From: Clostridiales bacterium DTU070
GTDB lineage: Bacteria; Bacillota; Clostridia; DSM-8532
NCBI GenBank assembly: GCA_001513105.1
Contig: LFSH01000107.1
Location: 1 to 47,640 of the forward strand
Reading direction: 5' to 3'
Length of the DNA stretch: 47,640 nt
Part shown: in pieces, positions 33,073 to 42,159 of the stretch
How positions within the stretch are numbered: position 1 is the first letter of the stretch
Layout: each line of letters starts with the position of its first letter
Translations under genes and position numbers: made by a program
Notes under the pieces: model-generated
Database searches by the model: none
The model's input: the letters and a program-made list of their open reading frames with translations, nothing else
What the model was told of the DNA's origin: nothing

Positions 33073-34047
33073 CTATATAACATATCTCTTAAGGCTCGTA
33101 AGCCTTCTCACAATGTCGGGGCTCAGACCGACATCGCAGCTTTTTATGCCCTGTTTCAGCTGTTCGTCGTTACTGAACGTTACTATCGGAACGCACACAA
33201 AATCCTGGTGCATCAGGTAGGCAAGCTCCACCTCAATCAGGCTGACATTCATTTTCTCGGCTATCCTGACCAGTTCATCAAAAATAAGCCTGTTCGACGG
33301 GGTGTCATACCTCGCCAGTATGCGATCGGGCACGCTTTTCCTGTTATACAGTTTTGTAAAATATCCCTTTGCAGCGGCAGTATAGGCCATTGCGTTCATG
33401 CCTGTCCTTTTGTGGTAATCATACGTTTCTTCATCCATGAAAACAAGGGTCTTGTCTTCGATACCGCTGCTGTTTATGTCGACCAGGCTCCACATGAGCT
33501 GATTGCATACAAAGCCCGTCAACCCATGTTTTTGGGCATAGGTTTCGGCCTCGATTATCCTCTGCAGAGTCCAGTTCGAACACCCGTAATACCGGATTTT
33601 ACCCTGCTGTTTTGCCTCTTCGAGGGCACCCAGGAACTCGCCCGCAGGAACATCGGGATTGTCACGGTGCATAAAATACAGGTCTATATAATCCGTTTTC
33701 AGATATTCAATGCTTTCGTCAAGGTCTTTCGCTATCCTTTCAGGGGTAATTTTTGAAATGTCCATGTCCGAAAGATCGGGATGTCCGCCCTTCGTGCTTA
33801 TCACAACATCCTTTCTCACGCCATTCCCGTTAACCCATTCACCAATTATCCTTTCGCTTCTCCCTCTTTGCCCGGGAACCCAATCCCCGTAAATATGAGC
33901 AGTATCGATAAAATTTCCGCCAGGCTCAAAGAATCGGTCAAGCTGGTGTTTGGCTGTTTCAGAATCAACAGACGTGCCGAAGTTTACAGTGCCAATGCAT
34001 ATCGGTGATACACGCAGATTTGTATTTTTAAGCCGAATCCTTTTCAT
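33073..34047 (-). CDS. Aldo/keto reductase
   Basis: A 324-residue NADPH-dependent oxidoreductase with a TIM barrel fold. The catalytic tetrad is complete: D48 and Y53 (FIDTAHIYGDW), K86 (ISTKGG) and H127 (YFMHRDNP). Other family marks are RSERIIGEW and the YGCSNWTLQ strand. The physiological substrate is unknown; many such enzymes act on sugar aldehydes or ketones. The ATG has AGAGAGG 6 bases upstream. Confidence 0.92.
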   Translation of the reverse strand: MKRIRLKNTNLRVSPICIGTVNFGTSVDSETAKHQLDRFFEPGGNFIDTAHIYGDWVPGQRGRSERIIGEWVNGNGVRKDVVISTKGGHPDLSDMDISKITPERIAKDLDESIEYLKTDYIDLYFMHRDNPDVPAGEFLGALEEAKQQGKIRYYGCSNWTLQRIIEAETYAQKHGLTGFVCNQLMWSLVDINSSGIEDKTLVFMDEETYDYHKRTGMNAMAYTAAAKGYFTKLYNRKSVPDRILARYDTPSNRLIFDELVRIAEKMNVSLIEVELAYLMHQDFVCVPIVTFSNDEQLKQGIKSCDVGLSPDIVRRLTSLKRYVI

Positions 34048-34171
34048 ACATGCCTCTCTTTTGCTTTTTTCAGTAAAATTTTTTCACCTTTCGTGAATTA
34101 ATATTCTACGAAGATTATACCACCCGGCCTGAATGCAAAACAACGTAATTGTGCATATTCTATACTGCCAA

Positions 34172-34204
34172 AATAAAAACAGCCATACCTTATTTATATG
34201 GCTG
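34172..34204 (-). terminator. Terminator of the small gene at 34271
   Basis: CAGCCATA pairs with TATGGCTG (34180-34204); on the minus strand it is followed by TTTTTATTTT. It lies 66 bases after the stop codon. Confidence 0.8.
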
Positions 34205-34270
34205 ATGAATATTTACGCAATACAGGCAGTATTCCTGTTTCATTGACCTTTATCTTATATACTCTTAAGT

Positions 34271-34531
34271 TTAAGGCTGCTCACATATGCTTTTTAACTT
34301 TTCAAAATAGTGTCTTCCTCTGTCAGTTATATATAATGTATCATCATTGCGTTCAAGTCTGCCGATTAAAATGTTGGTTTCGAGCAATTCATCAAAAGAG
34401 CAAAATGAACTAAAAATGTACTCACCATTGATATCATTAATTATTGAACGCTCAAGCTCCCTGATTGTGATTCCGTCCGGCGGTATTAACTTGAAAACAC
34501 TATAAACTTTTTTGTCAAGCATTGTGCACAT
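34271..34531 (-). CDS. Small hypothetical, winged-helix-like protein (86 aa)
   Basis: An 86-residue protein. The order of elements (VYSVFKLIPPDGITIRELER as helix and turn, then LLETNILIGRLERNDDTLYI and TDRGRHYFEKL) is like a winged helix, where the last part forms the wing; this is an inference from pattern. The ATG has GGGAGG 7 bases upstream. It has a strong promoter at 34635-34662 and its own terminator, so it is a single-gene unit. That promoter lies between two arms of an 11-base inverted repeat, which suggests tight control, possibly by the protein itself. Confidence 0.65.
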   Translation of the reverse strand: MCTMLDKKVYSVFKLIPPDGITIRELERSIINDINGEYIFSSFCSFDELLETNILIGRLERNDDTLYITDRGRHYFEKLKSICEQP

Positions 34532-34589
34532 AATCTGAACCTCCCTAAAAACTCTTAAATAATCTCATCTTTCCTCATAGTCGTAAAAA

Positions 34590-34683
34590 AACAGTAATCA
34601 TAATAAACTTTGGTATGCAAAGTCTGTTATAACTATTATATTTTTGGTTTTATAAATGTCAATATTTGTTAGTGATTACTGTT
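34590..34683. repeat. 11-base inverted repeat flanking a promoter
   Basis: AACAGTAATCA (34590-34600) and TGATTACTGTT (34673-34683) are perfect inverted copies 72 bases apart. The promoter at 34635-34662 lies between them. The arms may be paired operators for a looping repressor, or recombination sites of a small invertible segment. I cannot tell from one sequence. Confidence 0.7.
34635..34662 (-). promoter_or_regulatory. Strong promoter of the small gene at 34271
   Basis: Perfect TTGACA (plus 34657-34662) and perfect TATAAT (plus 34635-34640) with 16 bases between them, pointing left. The leader to the start codon at 34531 is about 95 bases. Confidence 0.85.
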
Positions 34684-34783
34684 CATGCAAATTTTATCGT
34701 ATAGGATAACCTGAACTTAATCATCCTAAAAAGATTTAAATGGGAATTTTGAAGAAAACATTTTGTCGGTATAGCCGGTATGA

Positions 34784-34789
34784 TATAAT
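34784..34789 (+). promoter_or_regulatory. -10 box upstream of the glycosidase gene
   Basis: TATAAT lies 36 bases before the start codon at 34826. TTTTGT, 17 bases upstream of it, would be a weak -35 box. Confidence 0.4.
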
Positions 34790-34825
34790 TTTTTATGTCG
34801 AAATTTAATAATTTTTGTCAAAAAG

Positions 34826-36751
34826 ATGATTACTTTGAAAGCTAAGAACTTGTTACCACTACTGTTGTCACTTTTTATTTTCTTGTCCTGTGTTCTGTTT
34901 CAAACCACCGCCCAGGCAGCCGATAACCACTTTACCAAAACCGTAAAGGTCCAGCTTAATGACGGTCCGAGGGAGGTCAAAACCGTATGGATAGACATGA
35001 AAGATCCCCGGATAAGGGTTGAAGCTGTGCTTGCAAAAGGCAGGATCGGAGCTGTTGATTCTTTTGAAAACATATATAACAGTGCCGGGGATAATGAAAC
35101 CGAGGTTATTGCTGCAATAAACGGCACCTTTTTCAACTCATACACCGACATGCAGCCTGCCGGAAACATTCAAACCCAGGGCAGGAATGCATTCATAAGC
35201 AACAACGGAACATCGATAGGCTTTACCGTTGATAACCAGGTAAGAATGGAATCATTGTATACGACAATATCGGGCTCCATCAACGGTAACTGGGACTACC
35301 CGTATAACTGGTCGGTCTGGGGTATGAACCAGGTTTACTCTTCCGCCGACGCAAACGTCCTGTTCACTCCCGACTTTGGGGACAGTGTGGATGCAGGCAG
35401 CAAGACCGCGATTGTCGTAAGGAACAACAGGGTGATTGCCGTTCAAAAAGGCTTAAGTCCCATTTACAGCGACGGATTCACACTGGTGTTCGGGGCTGAA
35501 GCGTATTCTTCCCTGTTCAAAACAGGAGACAGGGTGGACTATAAAGTCAATTACCACCTTATAGATTTTTCGGACGGAATAAAAAAGGGAAACCCGATTG
35601 ACTGGTCAAATGTAAGGACGACCATCGGTGCCGGCCCCACCCTTTTAAAGAACGGCGAGATTTCGCTTAATGCTGCAAAGGAAGGCTTTACAGACGTTAA
35701 ATTTGCCGGCCGGGCCCAAAGAAGTTTTATCGGTGAAAGCAGGGACGGATTTCTTGTAATGGGTACGGTAAATAATGTGACCCTGTCCGAACTTGCTTCG
35801 ATACTGAAGGATATGCGGCTGAAAAATGCTATGAACCTGGACGGCGGTGCTTCTTCGGCATTGATGTTTGAGAATAAAATTATTACATCCCCCTCCAGGA
35901 AACTCAGCAATGCGATAGTAATCACGAAGAAAAAGGAAAGACCGGTACGTATCCAGCTGAACGGCAGGGAAATGTTCTTTGATACCGATCCGTACTTTTA
36001 CAACCAGAGAACGATGGTTCCTTTAAGAGGCATTATGGAAGCTGTTGGCGCTGTTGTTGGCTGGGATTCTGCAACCGGCACAATCTGGGCATTGAAAGGC
36101 GATATTAGGGTTGAAATGAGGAACGACAGCAATATCATCCGGGTAAACGGCGTGGATCGTGAAATGGATGTTCCGATACAGGTAAGATACAACAGGACTC
36201 ACGTCCCTGTCAGGTTCATAACCGAAATATTCGGTGCAGAGGTTGACTTCGTCCGTGAAAAAAACATGGTTACAATCCTCATGGAGAATTCAAATCCCAC
36301 CGATGTCTATGACAGGGCGGTTGCAGAGCTGAACAGCGGCAATACCGCCGGGGCAGAAAGGCTGTTCCTTGAGGTCCTGAACCTTGATTCCTCCCATGCA
36401 GGCGCAATGCTGAAACTGGCGAAACTCTATGCCTCAACTGATAAGGCAAAAGCCGCAGCCTATTATGAAAAATATCTTGAGATTCAGCCGAAGGACTATG
36501 ATGTGTGGAATTCACTCGGCTGGATATACTCGGATCTCGGAAATGTCCGGAAGGCTATTGACGTATTCAGGCATTTGTCAGAGCAGAATCCCGATACCGC
36601 GGCGTACTGGATAGCCCTCGGCGAATTGCACGAGCACTACCAGATCCAGGATTATCAGGCCGCAAAGGAATACTACAACAGGGCTCTGAACTGCAGCAAC
36701 ATAAGCGAAAGCCAGAAAAGCAAGGTTTATGAGAAACTGAAGAAATTCTGA
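34826..36751 (+). CDS. Secreted phosphodiester glycosidase-like protein with CAO-like and TPR domains
   Basis: A 641-residue exported protein with three parts. A signal peptide (LLPLLLSLFIFLSCVLF, cleavage after AQA) is followed at about residues 60-365 by an NAGPA domain (INGTFFN, then GAGPTLLKNGEI, RAQRSFIG and MNLDGGASSALM), the phosphodiester alpha-N-acetylglucosaminidase family that removes sugar 1-phosphodiesters. Residues about 375-490 are a copper-amine-oxidase N-terminal-like module (NQRTMVPLRGIMEAVGAVVG, then THVPVRFITEIFGA). From residue 495 on come TPR repeats (DVYDRAVAELNSGNTAGAER, DVWNSLGWIYSDLGNVRKAI). The ribosome site is weak (AAAAAG). It may act on wall polymers; the substrate is unknown. 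Confidence 0.87.
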   Translation: MITLKAKNLLPLLLSLFIFLSCVLFQTTAQAADNHFTKTVKVQLNDGPREVKTVWIDMKDPRIRVEAVLAKGRIGAVDSFENIYNSAGDNETEVIAAINGTFFNSYTDMQPAGNIQTQGRNAFISNNGTSIGFTVDNQVRMESLYTTISGSINGNWDYPYNWSVWGMNQVYSSADANVLFTPDFGDSVDAGSKTAIVVRNNRVIAVQKGLSPIYSDGFTLVFGAEAYSSLFKTGDRVDYKVNYHLIDFSDGIKKGNPIDWSNVRTTIGAGPTLLKNGEISLNAAKEGFTDVKFAGRAQRSFIGESRDGFLVMGTVNNVTLSELASILKDMRLKNAMNLDGGASSALMFENKIITSPSRKLSNAIVITKKKERPVRIQLNGREMFFDTDPYFYNQRTMVPLRGIMEAVGAVVGWDSATGTIWALKGDIRVEMRNDSNIIRVNGVDREMDVPIQVRYNRTHVPVRFITEIFGAEVDFVREKNMVTILMENSNPTDVYDRAVAELNSGNTAGAERLFLEVLNLDSSHAGAMLKLAKLYASTDKAKAAAYYEKYLEIQPKDYDVWNSLGWIYSDLGNVRKAIDVFRHLSEQNPDTAAYWIALGELHEHYQIQDYQAAKEYYNRALNCSNISESQKSKVYEKLKKF

Positions 36752-36758
36752 AAAACAA

Positions 36759-36788
36759 GGCTCCCGCGTTTAGTCTACAGCGGGAGCC
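36759..36788 (-). terminator. Terminator overlapping the end of the response regulator gene
   Basis: GGCTCCCGC pairs perfectly with GCGGGAGCC; on the minus strand it is followed by TTGTTTTTC. The stop codon of the response regulator lies in the loop, so the stem includes its last codons. It may also stop the convergent glycosidase transcript. Confidence 0.8.
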
Positions 36789-38355
36789 ATCCTGAATCCT
36801 TTTCCTCCTGTTTTCCCGTCTCCCTGAATTCTTTCGGAACGCAGCCGGTATATTTCTTAAACACCTGCGTGAAATACGACGGGTTATTCGAAAAGCCTGT
36901 CGCATTGGCAATTTCGTATACCTTTATGTCGCCGGATGATGCCTTTATAAGTTCCTTCGCCTTTTCCATCCTGACCTTCAGAAGGTATTGCGAAAACCGC
37001 ATTCCCGTTTCCTTTTTAAACAGTTTTCCGAGGTAGTCAACGTTCAGATAAAGGATGTCTGACGCTATATGCTGAAGAGAAAGGTTTTCATCGTCCAGGT
37101 TCTCGTGTACATACCTTATGACCTTTTCAATCACCCTGTTCTGGCTGCTGATAACCGACTGGTACGTACGCTCGGCCAGCTTAACCGCGAAATCAAGGAT
37201 GAACTGCTTGATTTCCGAAGCGGTATTGCATTCGTTAATCCTTGTTATGTTTTTAATCCAGGCATTAATCTCACAGTCCTCGCAATGCTTCAGTACAATG
37301 ATAAAAAGTTCAATCCCGCAGGCCCGGATTCTGTTGATGTCATACCCTTTCATTCTGTATGCGTTGAAAACACAGTTTGTTATTGACTTTACCGAATCAA
37401 TATTACCCGTACGGATTGCCGCTGAAAGCTCTTCTGTCTGGATCCCGGTGTCAAGCGAATAGTCGTTCCTGAATACGCTGATATCATCCTTCGTTATAAT
37501 CCTGCCTTCACCGAGATAAAACTCGAACCTTATAATATCCCTTATCTCCTTGTACATCTGCGCCGCGTTTGAAATGCAGCCCTCGCTGCTTACAGCCACC
37601 GTCGCTTCTATATTGAAATTGGCGTAACACTGCTTCTGGGTTTTCTCAACCAGCCCGGACAATTCGTGGAAGCCGGTAAGGGTTGTCAAAAGCACGACCG
37701 CGGTGTTGATTATAATGCAGAAAGTTACGTTTTCCTCTCCGAAATTCCGCTCCACAAGGCTTTTCAACGTAAGCAGCTTCACATAATCATTATCGTCTAT
37801 TCTAAAAAGCAGCATCCGGTACGGGCCATCGTGTACATTAAACAATTCCTTGTACGCTTCGATGTTCTGGGTATTCGGTGAACCGTGAACAAGGTCGCGG
37901 AAGAACTGCTCCTTTGCCTGTGGAAAAAGTTTCTCAACATTTTCCTTCATTGAAGCTATAAACTGCTCTTTTTTTTCGATATCCCGGATACGGGAAACCG
38001 CCTTCTGAACACTTTTCCTGATGCTTTCGGCATCGCACGGCTTCAGAAGGTACTGTTTCACTTCATTCTGGATCGCCTTCTGGGCATAGGCAAAATCATT
38101 ATACCCCGAGAGTATTATGAACTGGACCTGGGGCATCGTGTCTTTCACCTTTTCAACCAGCTCAATGCCCGTATAAACCGGCATGATTATATCGGTAAGA
38201 ACAATATCCGGGCGTTCCTTCATTATTATGTCATACGCCTCTTTGCCGTTTGCTGCAAGCAAAACCCTTCCGATACCGATATCGGACCAGCTGACCGACC
38301 TTGAAATTCCCTCGCGTATTGCCCGTTCATCATCTGCAATCAAAAGAGTATACAT
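36775..38355 (-). CDS. Response regulator, YesN/AraC type
   Basis: A 526-residue response regulator. The receiver domain has the acidic pair DD8-9 region (LLIADDERAIREG), phospho-acceptor D55 (IVLTDIIMP) and K in LLKPCDAE. A long middle region follows. The C-terminal 100 residues are an AraC-type double helix-turn-helix (LSLQHIASDILYLNVDYLGK, then VYEIANATGFSNNPSYFTQV). It follows the sensor kinase gene after 14 bases and pairs with it. Such pairs control carbohydrate transporters in clostridia and bacilli, here very likely the ABC genes upstream at 40212-43488. Confidence 0.93.
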   Translation of the reverse strand: MYTLLIADDERAIREGISRSVSWSDIGIGRVLLAANGKEAYDIIMKERPDIVLTDIIMPVYTGIELVEKVKDTMPQVQFIILSGYNDFAYAQKAIQNEVKQYLLKPCDAESIRKSVQKAVSRIRDIEKKEQFIASMKENVEKLFPQAKEQFFRDLVHGSPNTQNIEAYKELFNVHDGPYRMLLFRIDDNDYVKLLTLKSLVERNFGEENVTFCIIINTAVVLLTTLTGFHELSGLVEKTQKQCYANFNIEATVAVSSEGCISNAAQMYKEIRDIIRFEFYLGEGRIITKDDISVFRNDYSLDTGIQTEELSAAIRTGNIDSVKSITNCVFNAYRMKGYDINRIRACGIELFIIVLKHCEDCEINAWIKNITRINECNTASEIKQFILDFAVKLAERTYQSVISSQNRVIEKVIRYVHENLDDENLSLQHIASDILYLNVDYLGKLFKKETGMRFSQYLLKVRMEKAKELIKASSGDIKVYEIANATGFSNNPSYFTQVFKKYTGCVPKEFRETGKQEEKDSGWLPL

Positions 38356-38369
38356 AAAATCCCCCGTTA

Positions 38370-40082
38370 TCAGGCCGATGCCTTTTCATCAGTCGGAACC
38401 CGGATTATAACCGTAGTACCTTTTCCAATACCGCTTTCAATAATAATCCCGTATTCATCGCCGTAGAAAATCCTGAGCCTCTCGTCTATGTTCTTAAGGC
38501 CTATCCCTGTTTTTGTGGGTTTGCTTTCACCGCTTAACAGTTTTCTTACAAATTCCTGTTCCATTCCGGGGCCGTTGTCACTGATACTAAGTTCCACCCA
38601 GCTGTCTCTTTTCCGGCATTCAATCCGGATGCTGCATATCCCTTCGTATTTTTCAAGGCAATAATTGATCGAGTTTTCCACAATGGGCTGGAGAGTCAGC
38701 TTCGGAATCAGCAAGCCCAGGTACTCGTCATCAATCTCCATCCTGAAATCCAGCCTCTCTTCAAAACGTATCTTCTGGATGGTAATATAGTCCTTTAAAA
38801 ACCTTGTTTCTTCGTTCAGCGTCACGATATCCTCAAGTTCCAGCGCCCCCCTGAACAAATTGCTCAGCGACCTTACCATGTCTGAAATCTTATCGCAGCC
38901 GTAACCCAGTGACATCCAGTGGATAGTGTCGAGAGTATTGTAAAGGAAATGCGGATTAATCTGCTGCTGCAGTATCTTGTACTGAAACTCCCTGATCCTG
39001 ATCTCCTTTTTCAGAACATCATTAACAAGGTAATCAATCCGCTTTGCCATGATGTTGAAATTATGGCGCAGCTGTGATACTTCCTCTATATCCAGCCTCC
39101 CGTCCGGCTCGGCCAGGACCACGTTATAATCACCCTTTTCCACATGCTTCATTCCACGGGACAGCCTGACCAGGGTCCTGGTAATCAGGCCGGAGAAATT
39201 GAACCCGATACCCGTTGACAATACAATCGACAGAATGAATATAACGATGACTAACCGTTTCAGGTTGTTTATGTCTGCGAGCAGTTCATCGCAGCGTATC
39301 ATGCTGATGAATCTCCAGTCAACATAGTCTGTCTTTCTTTCGGTAATGAAGTAGTTCTCCCCGTCAATGTTTTTGATCTTGTAAGGAAAATAATTATCAG
39401 CGGACAGCAGTTCTGCATTTACGGGATGCTGCCCGGCCGAATAGACCAGGTCATCCCCTGCAATAATCAGTATATCCGAATGAAATTTCGACGAAATCAC
39501 CGAGGAATAAGACATAAAGCTGTTCACGTCAATATTTATAACCAGGACGCCCAAGGGATTGAAACCGGGGTTCGTAATACTCCTTATGAGCCTTACAAAT
39601 GAAATACTTCCGTCACCAGAAAGATTCGTCTCCCAGGTGCCCGTTCCATACGTCTCGTAAGCAATTTTCTTTGCCGTTTCAATATCCGCTGAAGGCTGGA
39701 CTTTTGTTTTGTAGCCCGCATGGATTACCTGGTTGTTGTTGTCTATGAATTCAATCGACTCGATGCCTTCAACAAGAAACAGCTTGTACAGCAGTTTGTT
39801 CCTTGCTTTCTGCTGCGACATATACCCTTCGTAGGTTTCCCCGTAATCATTTATGTTATTGAAATGCTCCTGAATGGTAAGATCGGATAGAATACTGAAC
39901 GACAGGTTCTCCACTTCCCTTAAGCGGTCTTCAACCCTGGAAAAATACAGGTTCAGTACTTCTGCCGACTCATTGTACAACAGCTCTGTATGCTTATGAT
40001 AAAACAGGTTGATTGAAATAAAAGAAACAATACAGATAAAAATGGCTTCAATGACCAGAATGGCTGAAAAACCACTCCCCAT
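38370..40082 (-). CDS. Sensor histidine kinase, YesM type
   Basis: A 570-residue membrane kinase. An N-terminal membrane helix (LVIEAIFICIVSFISINLF) and a second one (LVIVIFILSIVLSTGIGF) enclose an extracellular sensor region of about 240 residues. A HAMP linker follows, then the YesM-type kinase core with the phospho-histidine in QQQINPHFLYNTLDTIHWMS. The ATP-binding domain has VENSINY and SDNGPGMEQE, and ends in GIGLKNIDERL. The first ATG has a poor ribosome site; a GGGGGGG run lies farther upstream, so the true start may be slightly different. The signal is probably a sugar or a sugar-bound transporter. Confidence 0.92.
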   Translation of the reverse strand: MGSGFSAILVIEAIFICIVSFISINLFYHKHTELLYNESAEVLNLYFSRVEDRLREVENLSFSILSDLTIQEHFNNINDYGETYEGYMSQQKARNKLLYKLFLVEGIESIEFIDNNNQVIHAGYKTKVQPSADIETAKKIAYETYGTGTWETNLSGDGSISFVRLIRSITNPGFNPLGVLVINIDVNSFMSYSSVISSKFHSDILIIAGDDLVYSAGQHPVNAELLSADNYFPYKIKNIDGENYFITERKTDYVDWRFISMIRCDELLADINNLKRLVIVIFILSIVLSTGIGFNFSGLITRTLVRLSRGMKHVEKGDYNVVLAEPDGRLDIEEVSQLRHNFNIMAKRIDYLVNDVLKKEIRIREFQYKILQQQINPHFLYNTLDTIHWMSLGYGCDKISDMVRSLSNLFRGALELEDIVTLNEETRFLKDYITIQKIRFEERLDFRMEIDDEYLGLLIPKLTLQPIVENSINYCLEKYEGICSIRIECRKRDSWVELSISDNGPGMEQEFVRKLLSGESKPTKTGIGLKNIDERLRIFYGDEYGIIIESGIGKGTTVIIRVPTDEKASA

Positions 40083-40211
40083 TTTTATCCGTATGTTTCC
40101 TGATCTGGCCTTTATTAAAAGTCCCCCCCACAGAAAAAATCAATATCACCATCATATCACTTTATATAACAGCCCGGCAACCATCAAGATTTTCCGGCCT
40201 GCTTTACATAA

Positions 40212-41060
40212 TCAGCCTTTCAGTCCGGTTGTGCTTACCCCTTCTATCAGGTACCTGTTGAAGAACAGGAAAATCGTGAACACCGGCAAAAGTGACAGGG
40301 TTGACATCGCAAACATTGCACCGTAGTCGGTTGACGCTGTTGCGTCGGCAAAGGCCTTAATGGCAATCGAAACGGTATACTTCTGAGGTCTGCTCAGGTA
40401 CAGGAGCGGACCCATGAAATCGTCCCATTTCCAGTAGAAATTGATTATAACGGTGGTAACTATTGCGGGACCGATCAATGGAAGTACAACCCTTGTAAAA
40501 ATACTGTACCTTGTGCAGCCGTCAATGATAGCCGCTTCATCCAGTTCCTTCGGCAGGCCCTGTATGAACTGCATTATCATGAAGATAAAAAACGCGCTTC
40601 CGAAAAACGACGGTACGATTAACGGTTTGTACGTGTTTATCCACTGCAACTTTTGAAAAAGAATATACTGGGGTATAAGGAGTATCTGTCCCGGAAGCAT
40701 CAGTGTTGCCATCATGCATGCAAAGGCTATGCCCCTTCCCCTGAACCGTATCCTGGAAAACCCGTATGCAACCATCGCCGAGGAAATGGTTACTCCCAGC
40801 GTAGCTATAACCGTAACAAATACGGAGTTTTTGAAGAATGTAGCGAACGTAATACCCCCAAAGCCTTTCCAGCCCTTGATGTAATTATCCCAGTTCAGTT
40901 CTGTGGGAAAAAGCCTGTGCGATTCATTAAGAATCTGTGTACTGGTCTTGAAGGAGCCGAAAATCATCCACAAAACAGGGTACACCATCAAAAAGGCGAA
41001 AAAGGCTACGAATATATGATAAATCAGGTTCCCAAATCTTTTTTTAAGTTTTTCACTCAT
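40212..41060 (-). CDS. Sugar ABC transporter permease (MalG/AraQ type)
   Basis: A 282-residue permease of the CUT1 family with six membrane helices. The cytoplasmic loop that contacts the ATPase is ELDEAAIIDGCTRYSIFTRV, then VLPLIGPA (EAA motif). It follows the first permease gene with only 3 bases between them. No ATPase gene is present in the cluster; a shared MsmX-type ATPase elsewhere is likely, as is common for CUT1 systems in Firmicutes. Confidence 0.94.
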   Translation of the reverse strand: MSEKLKKRFGNLIYHIFVAFFAFLMVYPVLWMIFGSFKTSTQILNESHRLFPTELNWDNYIKGWKGFGGITFATFFKNSVFVTVIATLGVTISSAMVAYGFSRIRFRGRGIAFACMMATLMLPGQILLIPQYILFQKLQWINTYKPLIVPSFFGSAFFIFMIMQFIQGLPKELDEAAIIDGCTRYSIFTRVVLPLIGPAIVTTVIINFYWKWDDFMGPLLYLSRPQKYTVSIAIKAFADATASTDYGAMFAMSTLSLLPVFTIFLFFNRYLIEGVSTTGLKG

Positions 41061-41063
41061 TTT

Positions 41064-42008
41064 CTATTTCTCCTTTGATTCGTAATACACCCAATATTGT
41101 GACGACTTGAACACCAACGCGGTTACTGCAGCAATTATGATAAGCAGTATCCATGCCATTGCACTGGCATAACCCATGTCAAAGTATGCGAATGCGCGCC
41201 TGTACAGGTACAGGGCATAGAACAGCGTGCTGTCAAGCGGCCCTCCCAGTGTTATCAGGAACGCCTGTGTAAATGTCATAAAGGCGTTAATCATCTGCAT
41301 CACAAGATTAAAGAAAATAACCGGCGACAAGGACGGCAGGGTTATATATATAAAGGAATGAAAGCGGCTTGCACCGTCAATCTTTGCTGCTTCGTAATAT
41401 GTTTCTGGGATCTGCTTAAGACCTGCAGCAAATATGATCATTGACGATCCAAACTGCCATACTGTCATCGCAATCAGCGTCCATATGGCAAATCTCGGGT
41501 CTCCCAGCCACTGAACACCTTTCAGTCCAAAGATCTTCAACAGGGAATTGATTGGTCCGTTAATGCTGAAAATATCCTTCCATATCAGGGCAACTGCAAC
41601 GCTTCCACCGATTAATGACGGCAGGTAGAAAACCGAACGATAGAAGTTCGCGGCTCTGCTTCTGCGGTGAAGCAGGAACGCAACCAGCAGGGCAAACCCC
41701 ACCTTAAGGGGAACTGCAAATATCACATAATACAAAGTCACCTTTATCGACTTGAAAAACAGGGGATCGTCGGTAAACATTCTTACATAATTCTCTATTC
41801 CAACCCATTTCGGGCTTGAAGTCAGGTTATACGACGTAAACGACAGAAACAATGAAGCAAAAATAGGTAATATGGTAAACGATAAAAAGCCTATCAACCA
41901 TGGCAGGATAAAAAAGTAACCTGCTATATTGTCATTGTTGACTATTTGCGTCCATCTGCCCGATTTGAGGCTTTTCACCGCAGTTTTGGCTTTCGGGGCT
42001 TTTTTCAT
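41064..42008 (-). CDS. Sugar ABC transporter permease (MalF/AraP type)
   Basis: A 314-residue permease with six membrane helices after a basic cytoplasmic N-terminus. The EAA-type loop reads IPETYYEAAKIDGASRFHSF, then ITLPSLSPVIFF. It is the first permease of the transporter and lies about 150 bases after the binding protein gene. A strong hairpin in that gap (42085-42122) probably makes the binding protein more abundant than the permeases. Confidence 0.94.
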   Translation of the reverse strand: MKKAPKAKTAVKSLKSGRWTQIVNNDNIAGYFFILPWLIGFLSFTILPIFASLFLSFTSYNLTSSPKWVGIENYVRMFTDDPLFFKSIKVTLYYVIFAVPLKVGFALLVAFLLHRRSRAANFYRSVFYLPSLIGGSVAVALIWKDIFSINGPINSLLKIFGLKGVQWLGDPRFAIWTLIAMTVWQFGSSMIIFAAGLKQIPETYYEAAKIDGASRFHSFIYITLPSLSPVIFFNLVMQMINAFMTFTQAFLITLGGPLDSTLFYALYLYRRAFAYFDMGYASAMAWILLIIIAAVTALVFKSSQYWVYYESKEK

Positions 42009-42084
42009 GATATAAAACCACCTTCAGATCTATTTTTTAGTTAATACATGCAGTATTCCAAAAATCTCTTTTGTTTCCTTTAAA

Positions 42085-42122
42085 TTATGCTTCAGGCAAA
42101 TAAGCATTTGCCTGAAGCATAA
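42085..42122 (-). promoter_or_regulatory. Intercistronic hairpin after the binding protein gene
   Basis: Two perfect 17-base arms (beginning TTATGCTTCAGGC) enclose an AAGC loop. There is no long T tract on the minus strand. Such hairpins protect the upstream binding protein mRNA and lower read-through into permease genes. Confidence 0.8.
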
Positions 42123-42159
42123 CGGAGTTCAGCGGTTAAACTAAGTTAATAATGCCTGC

